Of a stretch of DNA of 64,000 nucleotides, positions 10,841 to 22,746 are shown one piece after another. The stretch spans positions 20,027,001-20,091,000 of the forward strand of contig CM077011.1 in NCBI GenBank assembly GCA_039090855.1, given 5' to 3'. This DNA comes from Macrothele yani. Lineage: Eukaryota; Arthropoda; Arachnida; Araneae; Macrothelidae. The notes under the pieces were generated by a model. It made no database searches and was not told where the DNA came from. It saw only the letters and a program-made list of their open reading frames with translations. The translations under genes were made by a program, and so were the position numbers. The stretch's first letter is position 1; the number at the start of each line of letters is the position of its first letter.

Positions 10841-12047
10841 CACTATCTACCAACAAGTAATTAAACACCTGTGATAGCAAAGTAAAACGAAGTTTATTTA
10901 CCATCAATAGTTGGTGGAGCCTCCACGAGCGGCGATTACAGCTGCGACCCTCCGGGGCATACTCTCAACCAGGCGTTGTACGACGTCTAGCGGTATTTTC
11001 TTTCACTCGGCTTGGAGAAGACAGGTCAGTTCCTTCACCGATTTCGGACGGTGGGGGCACCCCTTAAGTCGACTCTCCAACTCGTCCTAGAGGTGCTCGA
11101 TAGGGTTAAGATCCGGGCTCTGCGCAGGCCAGTCCATTCTATTAACCCCATTGTCACCATACCAAGCCATGGTAGACTTCGCAACGTGACAGATCGCATT
11201 GTCATCCTGAAAGTAACATGGGTCCACCCCGTAAAACTCACACAAAATGGGAAGCGCATGGTCATCCAGAATGGTGCAGTAGGTCTCGGCGTTGAGTCTA
11301 CCAGGAATTGCGAACAAGGGTCCCGTTCCATACCAGGAGAAACACCCGCATAGCATAATTCCACCGCCGCCGAACTTCACAGTTGGCACAATACATTCTA
11401 GCAGGAGTCGTTCTCCAGGCAGACTCCAAACCCAGACCGTGCCATCCGAACGATAGAGGGTGAACCTTGATTCGTCGCTCCAGAGAAACTGTTTCAACTG
11501 TTCAACGGTCCACTGTCGAAGTTCTTTGCACCACGTTAGCCGAGCAGCGCTATTGGACTTGGTGATCAAAGGCTTGTGGGCGGCAGCACGACCATGATAA
11601 TCGAGCAGATGGGCTTCCTTACGGATGGTATTCGTCGAAAGTACACTCCCGGATGCCTGTTGAAACTCCTCGCGTATATGGCCAATCAATTTGGTGCGGT
11701 TCTTCCGAATTTCTCTGGCCAGCACCCGTCGGTCTCTAACTCCCAGTTTTGTGGGTCTGCCATTCCGAATGTCACCTCTCATCTTCCACTTGCCAATCAC
11801 GTAGACCACTGTTGATTTTGGGTACTTCAACTCGCTGGATATGTCACGTATGGATCGGCAAGTTCTGTTATACTCGACGATTACACCTTTCTCGAAATCA
11901 GAGAGCTCGGAACTGCGTGGCATCTTGCATGAGACTGGTTGCGTTGTTGTTTCCCACACGATATTTAACGGCGATGGCCGTGACGTGTATCAGGACCGCA
12001 GATATCGTCGATTGCAGGAATGTCCAATTACATGTTGGTGGATAGTG
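10841..12047 (-). mobile_element. Tc1-like element, about 1207 bp, best-preserved frame
   Basis: Ends CACTATCTACCAACAAGTAA (left) and its near complement (right), with TA at 10839-10840 and TT, probably a mutated TA, at 12048-12049. It carries the longest uninterrupted transposase frame in the window (see 10895-11959). Confidence 0.88.
10895..11959 (-). pseudogene. Tc1-family transposase, one late frameshift
   Basis: An open frame of 290 codons runs from 11959 to 11087. It has a helix-turn-helix (LSDFEKGVIVEYNRTCRSIRD), a second DNA-binding region, and the DDE core: LWSDESRFTLYRSD (first Asp), YFQDDNAICHVAK (second Asp) and WPAQSPDLNPIEHL (SPD). After that a frameshift moves the C-terminus to another frame (…ESMPRRVAAVIAARGG… near 10960-10910). 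The likely true start is MPRSSELSDFEKG at about 11923, 12 codons after the upstream ATG. A family member is about 340 aa, so only the tail is damaged. Transposase acts in the nucleus on its own inverted ends. Confidence 0.85.
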
Positions 12048-12049
12048 TT

Positions 12050-12430
12050 TCTTGAGAATGTTCACCAGGCTTGCAAATGGCGGTACTTCAAGTATCTTTT
12101 GTGTTGAGAAAGGTAGGTTGACCTAATAATGTAACATTGGCAGTTACTAAGGGTGTGGTGGTATATCTAGGGATAAAGGGATGATTCATACGTACAGAAC
12201 ACGTTTTTAAGGCTGGCGGTAAATTGAAGGACAGCACAACACGAGTTGACTGTATGGTGATACCATTTGAGTAGGCGCGGGCTGAGCCGCCGGGAGACCT
12301 GCTGAATTCCCGATGCGCCGCCATATCCTGGGTCAGTGTGCTTTATATGCTTATTCAAGAAAAATAAAGTAAATATGTACATACATGTATACATTTAACT
12401 AAGCTGTTCTCTGAGATTCACAGGTTGAAT
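12050..12430. other. spacer, nothing recognised
   Basis: Non-coding between a Tc1-like element and a LINE fragment. Confidence 0.45.
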
Positions 12431-12950
12431 CCACAAAGAAATACAAAGTGCCAGGTAAATTTTTACTTGATTATTTATTTACTGTTGTCGTATCAAATTT
12501 CTCAATTTATAGCGATCTTGACACACAATTCGGGCTTCACTGGCATCCATCACACGACGTACAGAAGACCTTCTATACTTCATAATCTTTTTTCTCATTA
12601 CTCTGATCCTTCCATGACGTCCTTGGCCGTCCTCTGCCTTTCTTTCCTGCCACTTGGGCAAAAATATTTTTAGTAAGCATCTCCTCATTATTTCAACATG
12701 GCCAAACCACCGAAGCATATTAGTCTCCACCTTGCTAACAACATTTTGCTTCACATCACACAACTGCAACATATCTTTATTCCTCACACAATCAGAAGTC
12801 TCTTGCCACAAACCTCCCGAGTAACACATTTCTCCAGCACTCAAGCGATTCCTATGTTTATTGTGGAGTACCCAGGTTTCACTGCCATACATCAGAGTAG
12901 GAACAATTACACTTTCGTACACCACAATGAGGGTCTCTCTTAAGAACCCA
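12430..12950 (-). mobile_element. LINE fragment, C-terminus of the reverse-transcriptase ORF
   Basis: The minus strand from 12925 to 12479 encodes SVIVPTLMYGSETWVLHNKH…MLRWFGHVEIMRR…ARIVCQDRYKLRNLIRQQ. This is the conserved region after the reverse transcriptase of several non-LTR retrotransposons (…YGSETW…LRWFGHV…). It ends at a stop and a short TAAATAAATAA-like tail at the low-coordinate side. It is a typical 5'-truncated copy. The clade cannot be fixed from this part alone. A shorter relative lies at 21425-21600. Confidence 0.75.
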
Positions 12951-12959
12951 TCATTAATG

Positions 12960-14150
12960 TGAAAACCTCCTAATACACTTTCAATGAAGACTTCACTGGC
13001 CTACTAATTACGCCATTTAACTTGTACTTCAATATTCTTGTAGAAGAAAAGCAAGTAATGCTAAACCAACAAAGTTTGGATTCCTAATTTTGACAGCTTG
13101 GAAACAAACTCTCCCAACAAGTATTCTGTTGAGACAAACCCTATTTTGGTGTACTTCCTTTCCGTTCCTCGAATTTCTAATTTAAGGCACGTCCCTTCGT
13201 CCCTATGGGACGATATCCTCTACCTCAAGCCGCTTTTGCCAGCTGTAGTTGAATATTTAGTATATTGTAAACAAATAAGATATGAATAGTGGGACAGAAA
13301 TTCAAAATTCATTGTATACGTTAATGCATTGAGTTTCATCAACGGTGAAATTTATGGGTTGCTGCTTTTTATGCGTGCATTATTTTTTCTACGATATGTG
13401 CATCTGATTTATTACTTTTTTTGAGTTTTCCTGGTATTGTTGAACTGCAGTTTTGAGACGTCTGTTTCAGTTTCAGCAAAAATATTTTTTCCAGTTGAAA
13501 GTAATTAAATAAAAATTAATTTTGACATTTTTTAAATTCTCTCACTTTATAAATTTGTATTAAAATTGTGGAAATTTAAAATGTTCCCAAGAGATTTCTT
13601 TGTAATTATTTTATTAATGACAGGTAAGCCTTGAAAAAAAAATATTTCGCACGTTTGGATTTTCATTCACGCTAAAAAACAGCAACTATTACAAATTCTG
13701 AATCCAGTCGTCGCATAAGAGTCGTAATGATAGAATAAGGTCTTCTACAGTCTCTCTAAGAGAACGTCTTTTACTTGCAGCAACGGAAATATTTTTTTTT
13801 CTTTCGCTAAATTTCACTGGAAACCTGCGGTGTGATCAGGAAAACGGGTGAAATGTTAAATATTATTGTTGCAATAAGAAAATCCTCAATGATTTCCAGA
13901 CTTCTGTTGAAAAGATGTTTAAAGAGTAAATGGTGATAGTGGCAAAACGTTTTTTTTTTCTTTTCGAAGGAAAAGGGGAAGGGTGAATGCCTTGGACCTT
14001 TTTAGTTTTTCCCAAATCAGGGCTGCTCAACAAAATCAGCTTCCAGGGAAGTTTATGAATCGCTAGTCCTCCACTGCATCTGAGAGAGACCAAAAATCAT
14101 TAAGCAGTTTTTGGCAGGTAATAAATGAAAAGTTTAATATGTATTTCTAC
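12960..14150. other. AT-rich spacer
   Basis: No coding similarity or repeat family was recognised. Confidence 0.45.
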
Positions 14151-14154
<4 letters not shown>

Positions 14155-14201
<47 letters not shown>

Positions 14202-14230
14202 CGCCCTCTCTCCCTCCCTCCCTCCCTCAT
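14155..14230 (+). repeat. CT microsatellite
   Basis: A TC dinucleotide run of about 45 bp is followed by CCCT/CTCC-type repeats. Simple-sequence repeat; open frames across it are artefacts. Confidence 0.95.
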
Positions 14231-14720
14231 TCACACAGACACACCAAATGCATTTTCCATTTTGTATTTTCGGAAATGCAAATATCATGACAAATGTTAG
14301 AATACGTTCATGCCGCGAGGCAGAATAAATCTTCATTCGCATATTTAGCGGCCTACCCGATGCGAATATAATTTTTCGAATCTCACAAATCACGCGGAGA
14401 TATAGTGTCTGTTGGCAAACCAAAAGAACCTATAATACATGCACATTTTCTGAAACATGGTAGAAGCTAATGAAAAATAATTTTGCTTCACAAAGAGCTC
14501 TTAGTTATTCATTAATTTTAATCAGCATCGTGATCTGTTATCTCCTTTGTGAACTGATCTTCAGATAACTTGAACAGTGAAATAATAGGAAGCGCAAAAC
14601 GATGAAAGTTCCTGCTACAGGCTAAAAAAAGTTGTGTTTGGTGTTTTATTTTCTGAACAGTAGGCAATGCGTATGATAGTATGTAAATATCGTGTTTTAT
14701 TGCTAAACATGATTTTATGT

Positions 14721-14930
14721 TTTGTTGTTGGGGATTTAAGAACCACCGGGGGCAGCTTAACAGACATTAAGTAGCCCGTACCTAATTTAAGGCAACTGGT
14801 TCCAGGGACGAGAGAGAGTCAGTGCCCTACAAACACAACATCCATGTCTCACCAGGGATTCGAACTCGGACCCATCTCGGACGAATGGTCAGAAGCGAGC
14901 GTTTAAACTACTGCGTTACCGGGGCGGTAA
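14721..14930 (-). mobile_element. SINE1 relic
   Basis: A diverged minus-strand copy of the tRNA-derived SINE1 (best copy 33314-33538): the B-box-like GATTCGAACTCGG and the terminal ACCGGGGCGG (5' tip of the SINE) are recognisable, as is the middle GGCAACTGGTTCCAGGGA. The tail is lost. Confidence 0.75.
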
Positions 14931-15112
14931 GATTGTTAGAGTCCTAAATTTTAAATATGCACCGCTTGATATAGAAAATTCCATACCGGAAGTATATGTC
15001 GGAGCTACATGCAAATTAGTGAGTATATGTCGACAGTCAGGTTATGATTGCAGTTGCGAACCAATCACGTGAGAGGTGTGTGAGATAAAACGGGAAATCT
15101 GTTAGGCATAGC

Positions 15113-16150
15113 GGTTCGCTATCAATTTGTCCGCCATTCATTTATCCACTGTTTATTTCGTCCACCGTTCACTTTGTCCTCCTTGCAATTTGTCCACATT
15201 CATTTCGTCCTCACGGTGGATGGAATGCCTTGGGACATTTCAGTTTTCATGGATTTTTTTTATTAGGCAGAAAAAAAAGTCAGCGGACATGGCTTAAATA
15301 CGATTTTTTCCTGTTTCAGTTTTTTGATTACAATGTAACGATTTCAAATGTTATTTAAAGGAAAACGAGGTACTAAACTTTGAAGAGTTTTTTAACTCTT
15401 TTGTGTGGTACAATGTCAATCGCTATGACATAAATCAAAGTTTATTCCAATGGCAACAAATGTGTTGGATTGAAGAGGAAAATTTTAAACCCGCTTTCTC
15501 TTTTATGTAAAAAGCCATTATTTTCCTTTTCGCACACCAAAAATTCATAGTAAATACCAATCGGAACTTTTTTCTACCCTTTTGAGGGCTACACTGGATT
15601 TTCCTCATGCTAAATATTGTAGCTATAGCCCATATGGACAGCATTATAGTTCATTCGTATGTAAATTAGTAATACAGAAATTATAAACAATGAATGATCC
15701 AAGTAAAAAATAAATATACTGAAACGCTAAATGTTCTTTGAAAACAATCTGCAAGATATATTTCAAAACATTAAAAGTTATTTGTAAACTTTGATTTATA
15801 ATGTCATACTGATTGACATCGTGCCACACGAAATATTTAAAAAGCTGCTCACAGTTGAGATCCTCGTTTCACTTTAAAAACATTCAAAATCTTAATATTT
15901 TAATCGAAAAACTTAAACAAGAAAAAATTGCATGCAAGTAATGTCCGCTTAGCTACCCATTTCTACAAAATAAGAAAAATTCCATCAAAACAGAAAATTT
16001 CAAAGGTATCCTATCCATTCTGAGGACTAAATGATTGTGAGGAAAATGAACCGCGGACCAGGTTAACGTTGGACAAAGTGAACCGTTAACGAAATGAACT
16101 GCACTAAGTGAACGTGGATGAAATGAACACGGACAAAGTGATCCGTCACC
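15113..16150. mobile_element. foldback-like element with tandem-repeat inverted ends
   Basis: The left arm (15113-15216) has about six copies of a ~16-bp unit like TTCATTTCGTCCACC; the right arm (16047-16150) has about five copies of the complementary unit (GGACAAAGTGAAC, GAAATGAAC). The AT-rich interior of ~830 bp has no gene. Terminal inverted repeats built from short tandem repeats are the hallmark of foldback elements. Exact ends and target duplication were not resolved. Confidence 0.6.
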
Positions 16151-16159
16151 GACGTAGCT

Positions 16160-18540
16160 AGGTTTGGTCGTTACATCCTGGATGTAGAGATCACTGCTTC
16201 GTAATTATATCGGTGACGGAGGCTCGTGCAAGAAGTGAGAATGCATGTGAGAAATAATCGGGAAACCTACCATCACATTTATATCTTCACCAGTGGTATT
16301 ATCATGGGACTAAGAACCGCAGATTAGCCTCTGCGTCGCACCACGGCGGAAACTAGTCGAGATGAAATTACTGTTAGACAAATGTGTGGACACTGAGTGG
16401 TGGAAGGTAATGCGCGTTGCCTTAGTGAGACTGGTGCACTTAGGAGGACGTCTGAACCTTCGACACTCACATTAGATGGCAAGCCGTATAAGTTCCACAA
16501 TCCAAAGCGCACGACATACGATTAGGTGTACAGGCAGCTATGGATATCCCCGTGACGATACGGACTGTGAATCGCAGATTGGTTGAGACATTTTGGCTGT
16601 CCCTGCAGCTATTCCAACTAATGCGACTCACCGCAGCATATCCTCGCTCAAGGTTGCAAAGCGTGACGGGACGGATGGAATCATGTCATATTCAACGAAG
16701 AGTTTCGCTTCTGTCCCAGAGCCGAAGATCGCGGATTGAAAGTCTACATGCGACGTTCTCAGTAGGCTGATCTTGCTGCCTTGCCTGAAAGTCATATGGA
16801 TCCTCAGCCTTGTACCATTATTTGGGGCCCAATGAGTTTGTCATATTCCCCCACTAGCCTTGTTTCTGTGTCAGAGCCGAAGATCGCAGATTGAAAGCCT
16901 ACAGACGACGTGGTCACTAGGAATTTCTTGCGGCCATACGTGAGCGTCTACGGCCCCTCAGCCTGATATCATCATTTGGAGTCCTACGAGTTTGTCATAT
17001 TCAACCACGAGCTTCTCTTCTGTCTCGGAGCCGAAGATAGCCGATAGAAAGCCTGCAGCCCACGTGGTTGAAAGCCTGCAGCCGACGTGGTCATTAAGCC
17101 GATCTTGCGGCCATACGTCAGCGTCTACGGCCCCTCAGCCTGGTATCATCATTTGGAGTCCCACGAGTTTGTCATATTCAACCACGAGCTTCCCTTCTGT
17201 CTCGGATCCGAAGATCACCGATTGAAAGCCTACAGACGACGTGGTCATTAGGCCGATCTTGGGGCCATACGTGAGCGTCTACGGCCCCTCAGCTTGGTAT
17301 CATAATTTGGAGCCCTATGAGTTTGCCATATTCAAGTACGAGCCTCACTTCTGTCTCGGAACCAAAGATCGCGGACTTTCTTCCACCCCTGAAAGTGATA
17401 CTGCTCCTTAGCCTGATATCATTATTGGGGGCCCTATCAGTTTGTCATACTCAACTACGACTCTCGCTTCTGTCTCGGAGTCAAATATCGCAGATTGAAA
17501 GTCTACAGACAACGTAGTCAGTAGGCCGATCTTACTACCATGCCTAAAAGTCATATGTCTCCTGAGCCTGGTATCATTAGTTAGAACCCTATGAATTTGC
17601 CATATTCAACCACGAGCCTCACTTCTGTCTCGGATCCAAAGATCGTGGACTAAATGTGGGAGACGTGTTCAGTAGGCCGATCTTGCTTCCATCCCTGAAA
17701 GGGATACGGCTCCTCAACCTGGTATCATTATTTGGTGTCGTATGACTTTGTCATATTCAACCATGACCGTCACTTCTGCGTCGGAGCCGAAGACCACAGA
17801 TTGAAGGTCTACAGACGTCGTAGTCACTAGACCGATCTTGCTGCCATCCGTGAGCGTCATACGGATCCATAGTGTGGTATTATTATTTGGAGCCCTATGA
17901 GTTTGTCATATTCAACTTCTGGCATAGTTTCATAGTTTCATAGTTTCTGTCTCAGAGCCTAAGATCGCAGATTGAAAGTCTACAGACTACGCGGTAACAA
18001 TATTGATCTTGCACCCATCCGTGAGCGTCATACGGCTTCTCAGCCTGCTATCATTATTTGGGTTCCTGTGAATTTCAACAGCAGTTCACCGTTTGGACAC
18101 GTAGTGGATACAGTGAAAGCACGATGATACGGCGATTAAGTGCTGTAGTCAGTTTTGATGTGGTATGTCCTTATAATTCCTTCCTGATGCCAAGTTTCAA
18201 CAAAATAATCCTGTCTCACACACCACCAGCACCAGCAGATTGTTCCTACGACGTTTACAAGTGCTGCCTAGCGATCGCAAGACGTCTGCCCAATATAGAA
18301 TGTGTGGGACGTCACTGGCAGAGAATTAAGACCTCTGCACGATCCTTTCACGATGTCGATGAATTGTGGACACAAGTCAAGGACAAATGATCAGCGATAC
18401 CTCAGGGAAACATACGGGGACTCTTTTACTCTATGTTATTTACTGAAGCTACATTATTCTGCCTCAGCCCATCGCATTCATATAGTGTCTCAAAAACTTA
18501 TCACTTCTTTTTGTATCTCATTTTCCGCACGTTTCTGTAC
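16160..18540 (+). mobile_element. Tc1-like element with internal tandem amplification
   Basis: The upstream part (16330-16640) resembles the DNA-binding half of a Tc1 transposase. The middle is a tandem array (16640-18057). The downstream part (18060-18400) reads LPNIECVGRHWQRIK…FHDVDELWTQVKD, corresponding to the usual SPIEHVWD...ELWTQV C-terminus. A 5' piece of the same element may lie at 15010-15105, before the foldback-like insertion. Inverted ends were not identified. Confidence 0.65.
16640..18057 (+). repeat. tandem array of a ~156-bp transposase module
   Basis: The motif TTTGTCATATTCAACCACGA recurs near 16680, 16836, 16992, 17167, 17323, 17440, 17594, 17748 and 17903. Spacing is mostly 154-156 bp, with one longer unit (175, caused by an internal duplication near 17050-17085) and one shorter (117). 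Each unit covers the first catalytic region of Tc1 transposase (VIFN.E.RFC..AEDR.LKVYRRR) up to the IIWG motif. 156 bp is 52 codons, so expansion kept the reading frame. Confidence 0.85.
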
Positions 18541-18546
18541 AACCTA

Positions 18547-19460
18547 CGTTCAATAAGTTCCTGGACTGAACGCATAACTGACATAACAGAAGACAATAAT
18601 CCTGAGCCAATCACTGAACAGCTGGACACCGGTTTATACCGGTACTTGCCGACAGGCGGCAGACGGGCATTACGGGAGTCATTCTCATTTCCAGAGAAGA
18701 GCAGCGAGTGAACATCTGTTTTTGTTGGTACCTATGTAATTCATCTTCTGAAACTTACAGATCGTTAAAAGAAGCGTATGGAAGCACAGCATTATCTCGC
18801 TGCAGAGTTTTCGAATGGTATGCAAGGCTTCGTGACGGGCGGGAATCCTCTGATGATGATCCGAGATCTGCGCGTCCTTCCACTGTGTGGACAGCGGCAA
18901 AAATAGAAGAGGTGTGGAATGAGTTAAAGAAAGATCTCCGAATTTCAGTGATGCTTTTAGCTGAGTTGGTGGGCATCAGTTAGCCTACCTGTCATGAGAT
19001 TGTACACGAGGATCTTTGAAAATAAAAACTTAATGCCAGATTGGTACCACTGCATTCTGAGTGATGACTTGAAGAATGCTCGTTCTGTGAAGGAGGATTG
19101 ATCTGTTTCACTCTGCTGGGCACTGGAGCTGAGGATCCTGTTTTTTTGCTCCAGAATTATTGCAGGAGATAAAACATCGTTCTCGCTGTATGGATCCACA
19201 AACCTGGAGACTTTTCCTCAGGCTAAAATGGACACTAAAAGGATAGTATCATGCAGATATTACACTTACTCAAGCAGCAGTGACAAAATAACTTGCGGAC
19301 ATCCCTGAAAGTGCCTTCAAGAACTGTTTTCAGAATCTTCAGAAACGCTGGAAACTGTGTGTTGATTCAGAAGGGCGGTATTTTGAAGCTGACCAGCATT
19401 AACTATAAGAACAGCATTTTTAATATTCTTTACTGCGTCAGCCTTGGACCTTTTTGGACG
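18547..19460 (+). mobile_element. mariner element, internally deleted, 914 bp
   Basis: TA at 18545-18546 and 19461-19462 flank inverted ends: GTTCAATAAGTTCCTGGAC at the left, and a right end whose complement starts GTCCAAAAAGGTCC. The N-terminal transposase piece (18708-18983) reads FCWYLCNSSSETYRSLKEAY…VFEWYARLRDGRESSDDDPR, the mariner DNA-binding region. Only scraps of the catalytic part remain. Confidence 0.85.
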
Positions 19461-19640
19461 TAGGTTGAATATTCCGCCTCATTTCGTTCATTCCTTCATG
19501 GTGTGATGCTTTGCGTACATTAATGCCCACGTGGTCTCTGAGGAGATGTAAGTTCTAATCTCTTTCGCTTCAGCCAGAAATATTTGTTGATATAACTCGG
19601 ACTAACTATTTTACCGGAGCATTTGGATGTTCGTTATGAT
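19461..19640. other. short spacer
   Basis: Nothing recognised. Confidence 0.4.
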
Positions 19641-20240
19641 TAAGACCTCAGTGATAGAAAATCAGTGATAGAGAACGTCGTAGCCTCAAGAGAGTCGTCA
19701 CAGCTAATCGAAGGAGTACTGCACAAGACCTCAGTGTACAGGTGAGTAAATATGCTGTAACCACGTACCATTCACAGAGAACTTCATTCAATGGGTTACC
19801 GTGGTCGTGCGGCTGCTCATAAGCCTTTCATCTCCACACGGAATGCTACTCGTCATATAGCATGGTGTAAAGGACATTTATCGTGGCCCGTAAATCAATC
19901 AAAACGGGTCCTATGCACTGATGAATCCAGATACACGAGTCTGATCGCCGTGTGTGGGTACGGCGGATTCCGGGGGAACGTTATTTGCCACAGTGTTACT
20001 GTTCCTACGGTCAAGTTTGGAGCTGGCAGTGTAATCGTGTGGGGTTTTTGTTCGTTTTGTAGTCCCGGCTAATTAGTTATCGTGGACAAACCTGTTAACC
20101 AGCACGTCTACCTCGACATTCTGGACAATTTGTCCCTACCAACTCTGTGGCAATACTACGGAACCCAGCCTTGTTGGTAACAGAAACGAGCCATAATGCA
20201 AGGATTGTTACGGCGTGGTTTGACGAGAGTTCATCGAGAT
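19640..20240 (+). pseudogene. Tc1-like transposase relic
   Basis: Sequence near 19665-20215 matches the element at 30286-31374: RRSLKRVVTANRRSTAQDLSV, then MGYRGRAAAHKPFISTRNATR, then VLCTDESRYTS (first Asp) and VPTVKFGAGSVIVWG. Stops and frame changes are frequent and no ends were found. Confidence 0.75.
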
Positions 20241-20339
20241 TTAATTGTTCATTACTGTGGTTACTTGAAATTAAGTTAACTTGGCCCAGTCGGCACATTT
20301 CTATCAGTTACATGTAAAATTTTGTTGCCATCTCCACAA

Positions 20340-20900
20340 ATGTCGAATGCGTGTTCTTTACCCACCGTCCCATCAGTATGATAGAATTAAAATCGTGATT
20401 TGTCAAACCAGATGAAGTGTTTCCAGTCCTCCTCACTCCAGTTGCGACAGGCCTTTTAAAACCGGCAACATAATCTTTCGGTGTCTTGCAGTCAAAAAGG
20501 GAACACGATAACGACGTTGAATATGGTAGTCTCTTTCTTTCTCATGGTAGGGCGTGAAATCTTTATGCATAAGTTTGTGGAGTCAACTTCATTAAATTCC
20601 AACATCAATTCCGTAGCAGCCGCGCTATTTCTTTAAACGATACGGGACAGTCTACGCTCACATCGAGAGTTAATTGTTCGTTTACGACCAAATTTCTCTC
20701 GTTGGTTGTAAGCTTTTGCCACATTTGACGTAGTCTTGGTATACACGTGCAACCATCTGGCGTGAAAATCTCGAACGTTCAGCAGTTGTGGTGACTGAAC
20801 AATTGTGGACTTTTCTTCGTAGTTACTATCAGGCCACGTTCAAACTCACGCCGCCGCCCTTACCATTGCTCACTTTTCGGTGTCTGGTTTCCAATGTGTA
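20340..20900 (-). pseudogene. Tc1-like transposase relic
   Basis: On the minus strand a degraded N-terminal half can be followed: LRQMWQKLTTNERNLVV, then a helix-turn-helix part with stops, and NWSEEDWKHFIWFDKSRF near 20440-20395, the first catalytic region with Asp in the FDKSRF motif. The rest is absent. Confidence 0.6.
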
Positions 20901-21424
20901 GAGACCTACTCCATTTATAGGCATTGCCAGTTCCTGGGTCCCACGTATAATAGTTGGACACTATACCTCTGCTTTGTATATTGTTATTGTCCTGAATACA
21001 ACAATTTATCTATTCAGCGTATTTTGAGACACAGCAAAGAATGGTGTTTGTACTTCGCACACTAGCTTTAGTTTTTCCTCTTTATAACTATCCTGATGGA
21101 GAATGTAATTGATTCAGCCTAAAATCTTAACTTATTTCCGTTTTCTAGTTAACACACAAGTCTATATCTTTATTTTCTTAATGTCAGAACGCTCATAGCT
21201 CTCGATTTCAGGGATGTATGAATTAGCAAGATAAAGAAAACAAATTAATATTTCGTGCTGAATGAGCGTCAGCGTCCATTAAGATATATATATATATACA
21301 TATAGATTTTTTCTGAGATATATAAGATGTATAATATGTTTTCTGAGATACGTTGGTGAGCTCCTCAAAGGAAGTTCAGTTCCCAAATTAAATTTTAAAA
21401 CAGGTGGTGATAAATTCTACTTAC
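20900..21424. other. AT-rich spacer with a short TA run
   Basis: No gene recognised. A TATATA run lies near 21283-21300. Confidence 0.4.
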
Positions 21425-21600
21425 TGTTGTTGTATCAAACTTCTGGATTTATCTTGGCACACAATTCGAGCTTCGCTGGCTTCCATTACTCGCTTCACAC
21501 GAGACCTTTTGTACCTAATGATGAGTATCGTTTCTCATGCAGACGTTATGGTCCTCCTATGAATACCTTGGTATTCCTCTTCCTTTCTCTCCTCTCGCTT
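21425..21600 (-). mobile_element. LINE 3' fragment
   Basis: The plus-strand sequence from TACTGTTGTTGTATCAAACT onward parallels 12478-12610 (ACTGTTGTCGTATCAAATTT and the ACACAATTCGGGCTTC block), so it is a second 5'-truncated copy of the same LINE family, reading on the minus strand. A solo LTR abuts it at 21609. Confidence 0.65.
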
Positions 21601-21608
21601 CTGCTAGT

Positions 21609-22184
21609 TATAATGAATTAGCTTTATTTGCTTTCCGCTAAGCTAATTATTATGAATGATTCTCTTCCTACCAGCTAGCTAATGATATACTTGTACTAAG
21701 CTTCAAAATGATGAATTCAAAAAGGTGTTGTTACTAGTTAATTACGAACGTAAACAAAGTCTCAACGCTGGTTATTTATAGGAATCAAATAAATGTTATA
21801 AACCTAACAGCCAGACAGAGGTCTGACAAAAACTATGAATTGAGAAAGACTGAACTTACTGAAAACTTCTTTATTTCAACGACTCTTGGTCAACTAAGGC
21901 CCACACAACACTTGTAGAACAATAATGAATAATCACTCCTCGTTTTATACACGCTCTCTCTTAACGACCACAAGCTCTCCTCATAACAACACACAAGCTC
22001 CGCTAAGTCTCGATGAACGCGCCTATATACTAGCTACCACCACGTCATGACTTACACTCATTGCCAGGTCTCATTCAGCGGGTGAAATAATATTTCGTTC
22101 AGTAGGAAGATAATTTACATAGTAAAATAAAATAACCAGAGATAGTAAAATCAAAAGGAAAGTGAATATAGAGTATACGTTACA
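21609..22184 (-). repeat. solo LTR, copy A, 576 bp
   Basis: On the minus strand it starts TGTAACGTATACTC and ends …CATTATA, flanked by a 4-bp target duplication (TAGT at 21605-21608 and 22185-22188). It is highly similar along its length to copy D (57406-58000). No internal retrotransposon part is present, so it is most simply a solo LTR left by recombination between two LTRs. The family has no recognisable coding copy in this window. Confidence 0.8.
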
Positions 22185-22289
22185 TAGTAAGTTTTCACTT
22201 TTGTGCTTCTCGCCAAAATGTCAGACTAAAGCTTCACGTTTCTCAGAATACTTCATAGACATGTCGTATCTGAGTTCAACAATATCTTT

Positions 22290-22690
22290 TCCACCTCCTG
22301 TAGCTGAATGGCCTAAGGCGCTGGCATGCGATCATTTATCCGAGACGGACCTTGGTTCCAGTCCCTGTTGAGTCATTTATATATTGTTTCGGAGTTAAAC
22401 GAACACGATGAGCAATTCTTAAGAGTTTTAAGCAGTCACCATTCCCTAATTTGTGCAGTTCATGTTAAGGGAGTGAATCCTCATTGTAAAACAAATATGA
22501 TTCATCCGGGCTTGAATCCAAGACATAAAACAGGGCTCTGACCACTCGACCATTGGAATAGCATGGTTGAAGCATCGCTGGGGTGCTTGACGGATGGCAC
22601 TAGCTTCGTCCCTTGCCTGAAATCAGTGACCCAAATTTAAGAGCAGCCGACATTTTATAGCATCAAGAGCCGTTCGTGGTGGGCCCGAAA
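22290..22690 (+). mobile_element. SINE1-like relic with second tRNA-like insertion
   Basis: The head GTAGCTGAATGGCCTAAGGC with a B-box-like GGTTCCAGTCC (22298-22370) and the distant tail AAATCAGTGACCCAAATTTA (22620-22640) correspond to SINE1 head and body. Between them a minus-strand tRNA-like piece (about 22565-22488; GGTCGAGTGGTCAGAG and GGATTCAAGCC) seems inserted. Confidence 0.55.
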
Positions 22691-22746
22691 CTTCGATGTG
22701 AAACGACAATATCTATCCTGGAGTTTTGAAAATCACGCAAAATATA

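Noticed and set aside
14100..14423. Minus-strand frame with Arg/Glu repeats
   Set aside because: The protein is only the translation of the CT microsatellite.
21609..22184. DNA transposon instead of a solo LTR
   Set aside because: The two termini are not inverted copies (TGTAACG versus CATTATA), and TG start with 4-bp duplication fits an LTR better.
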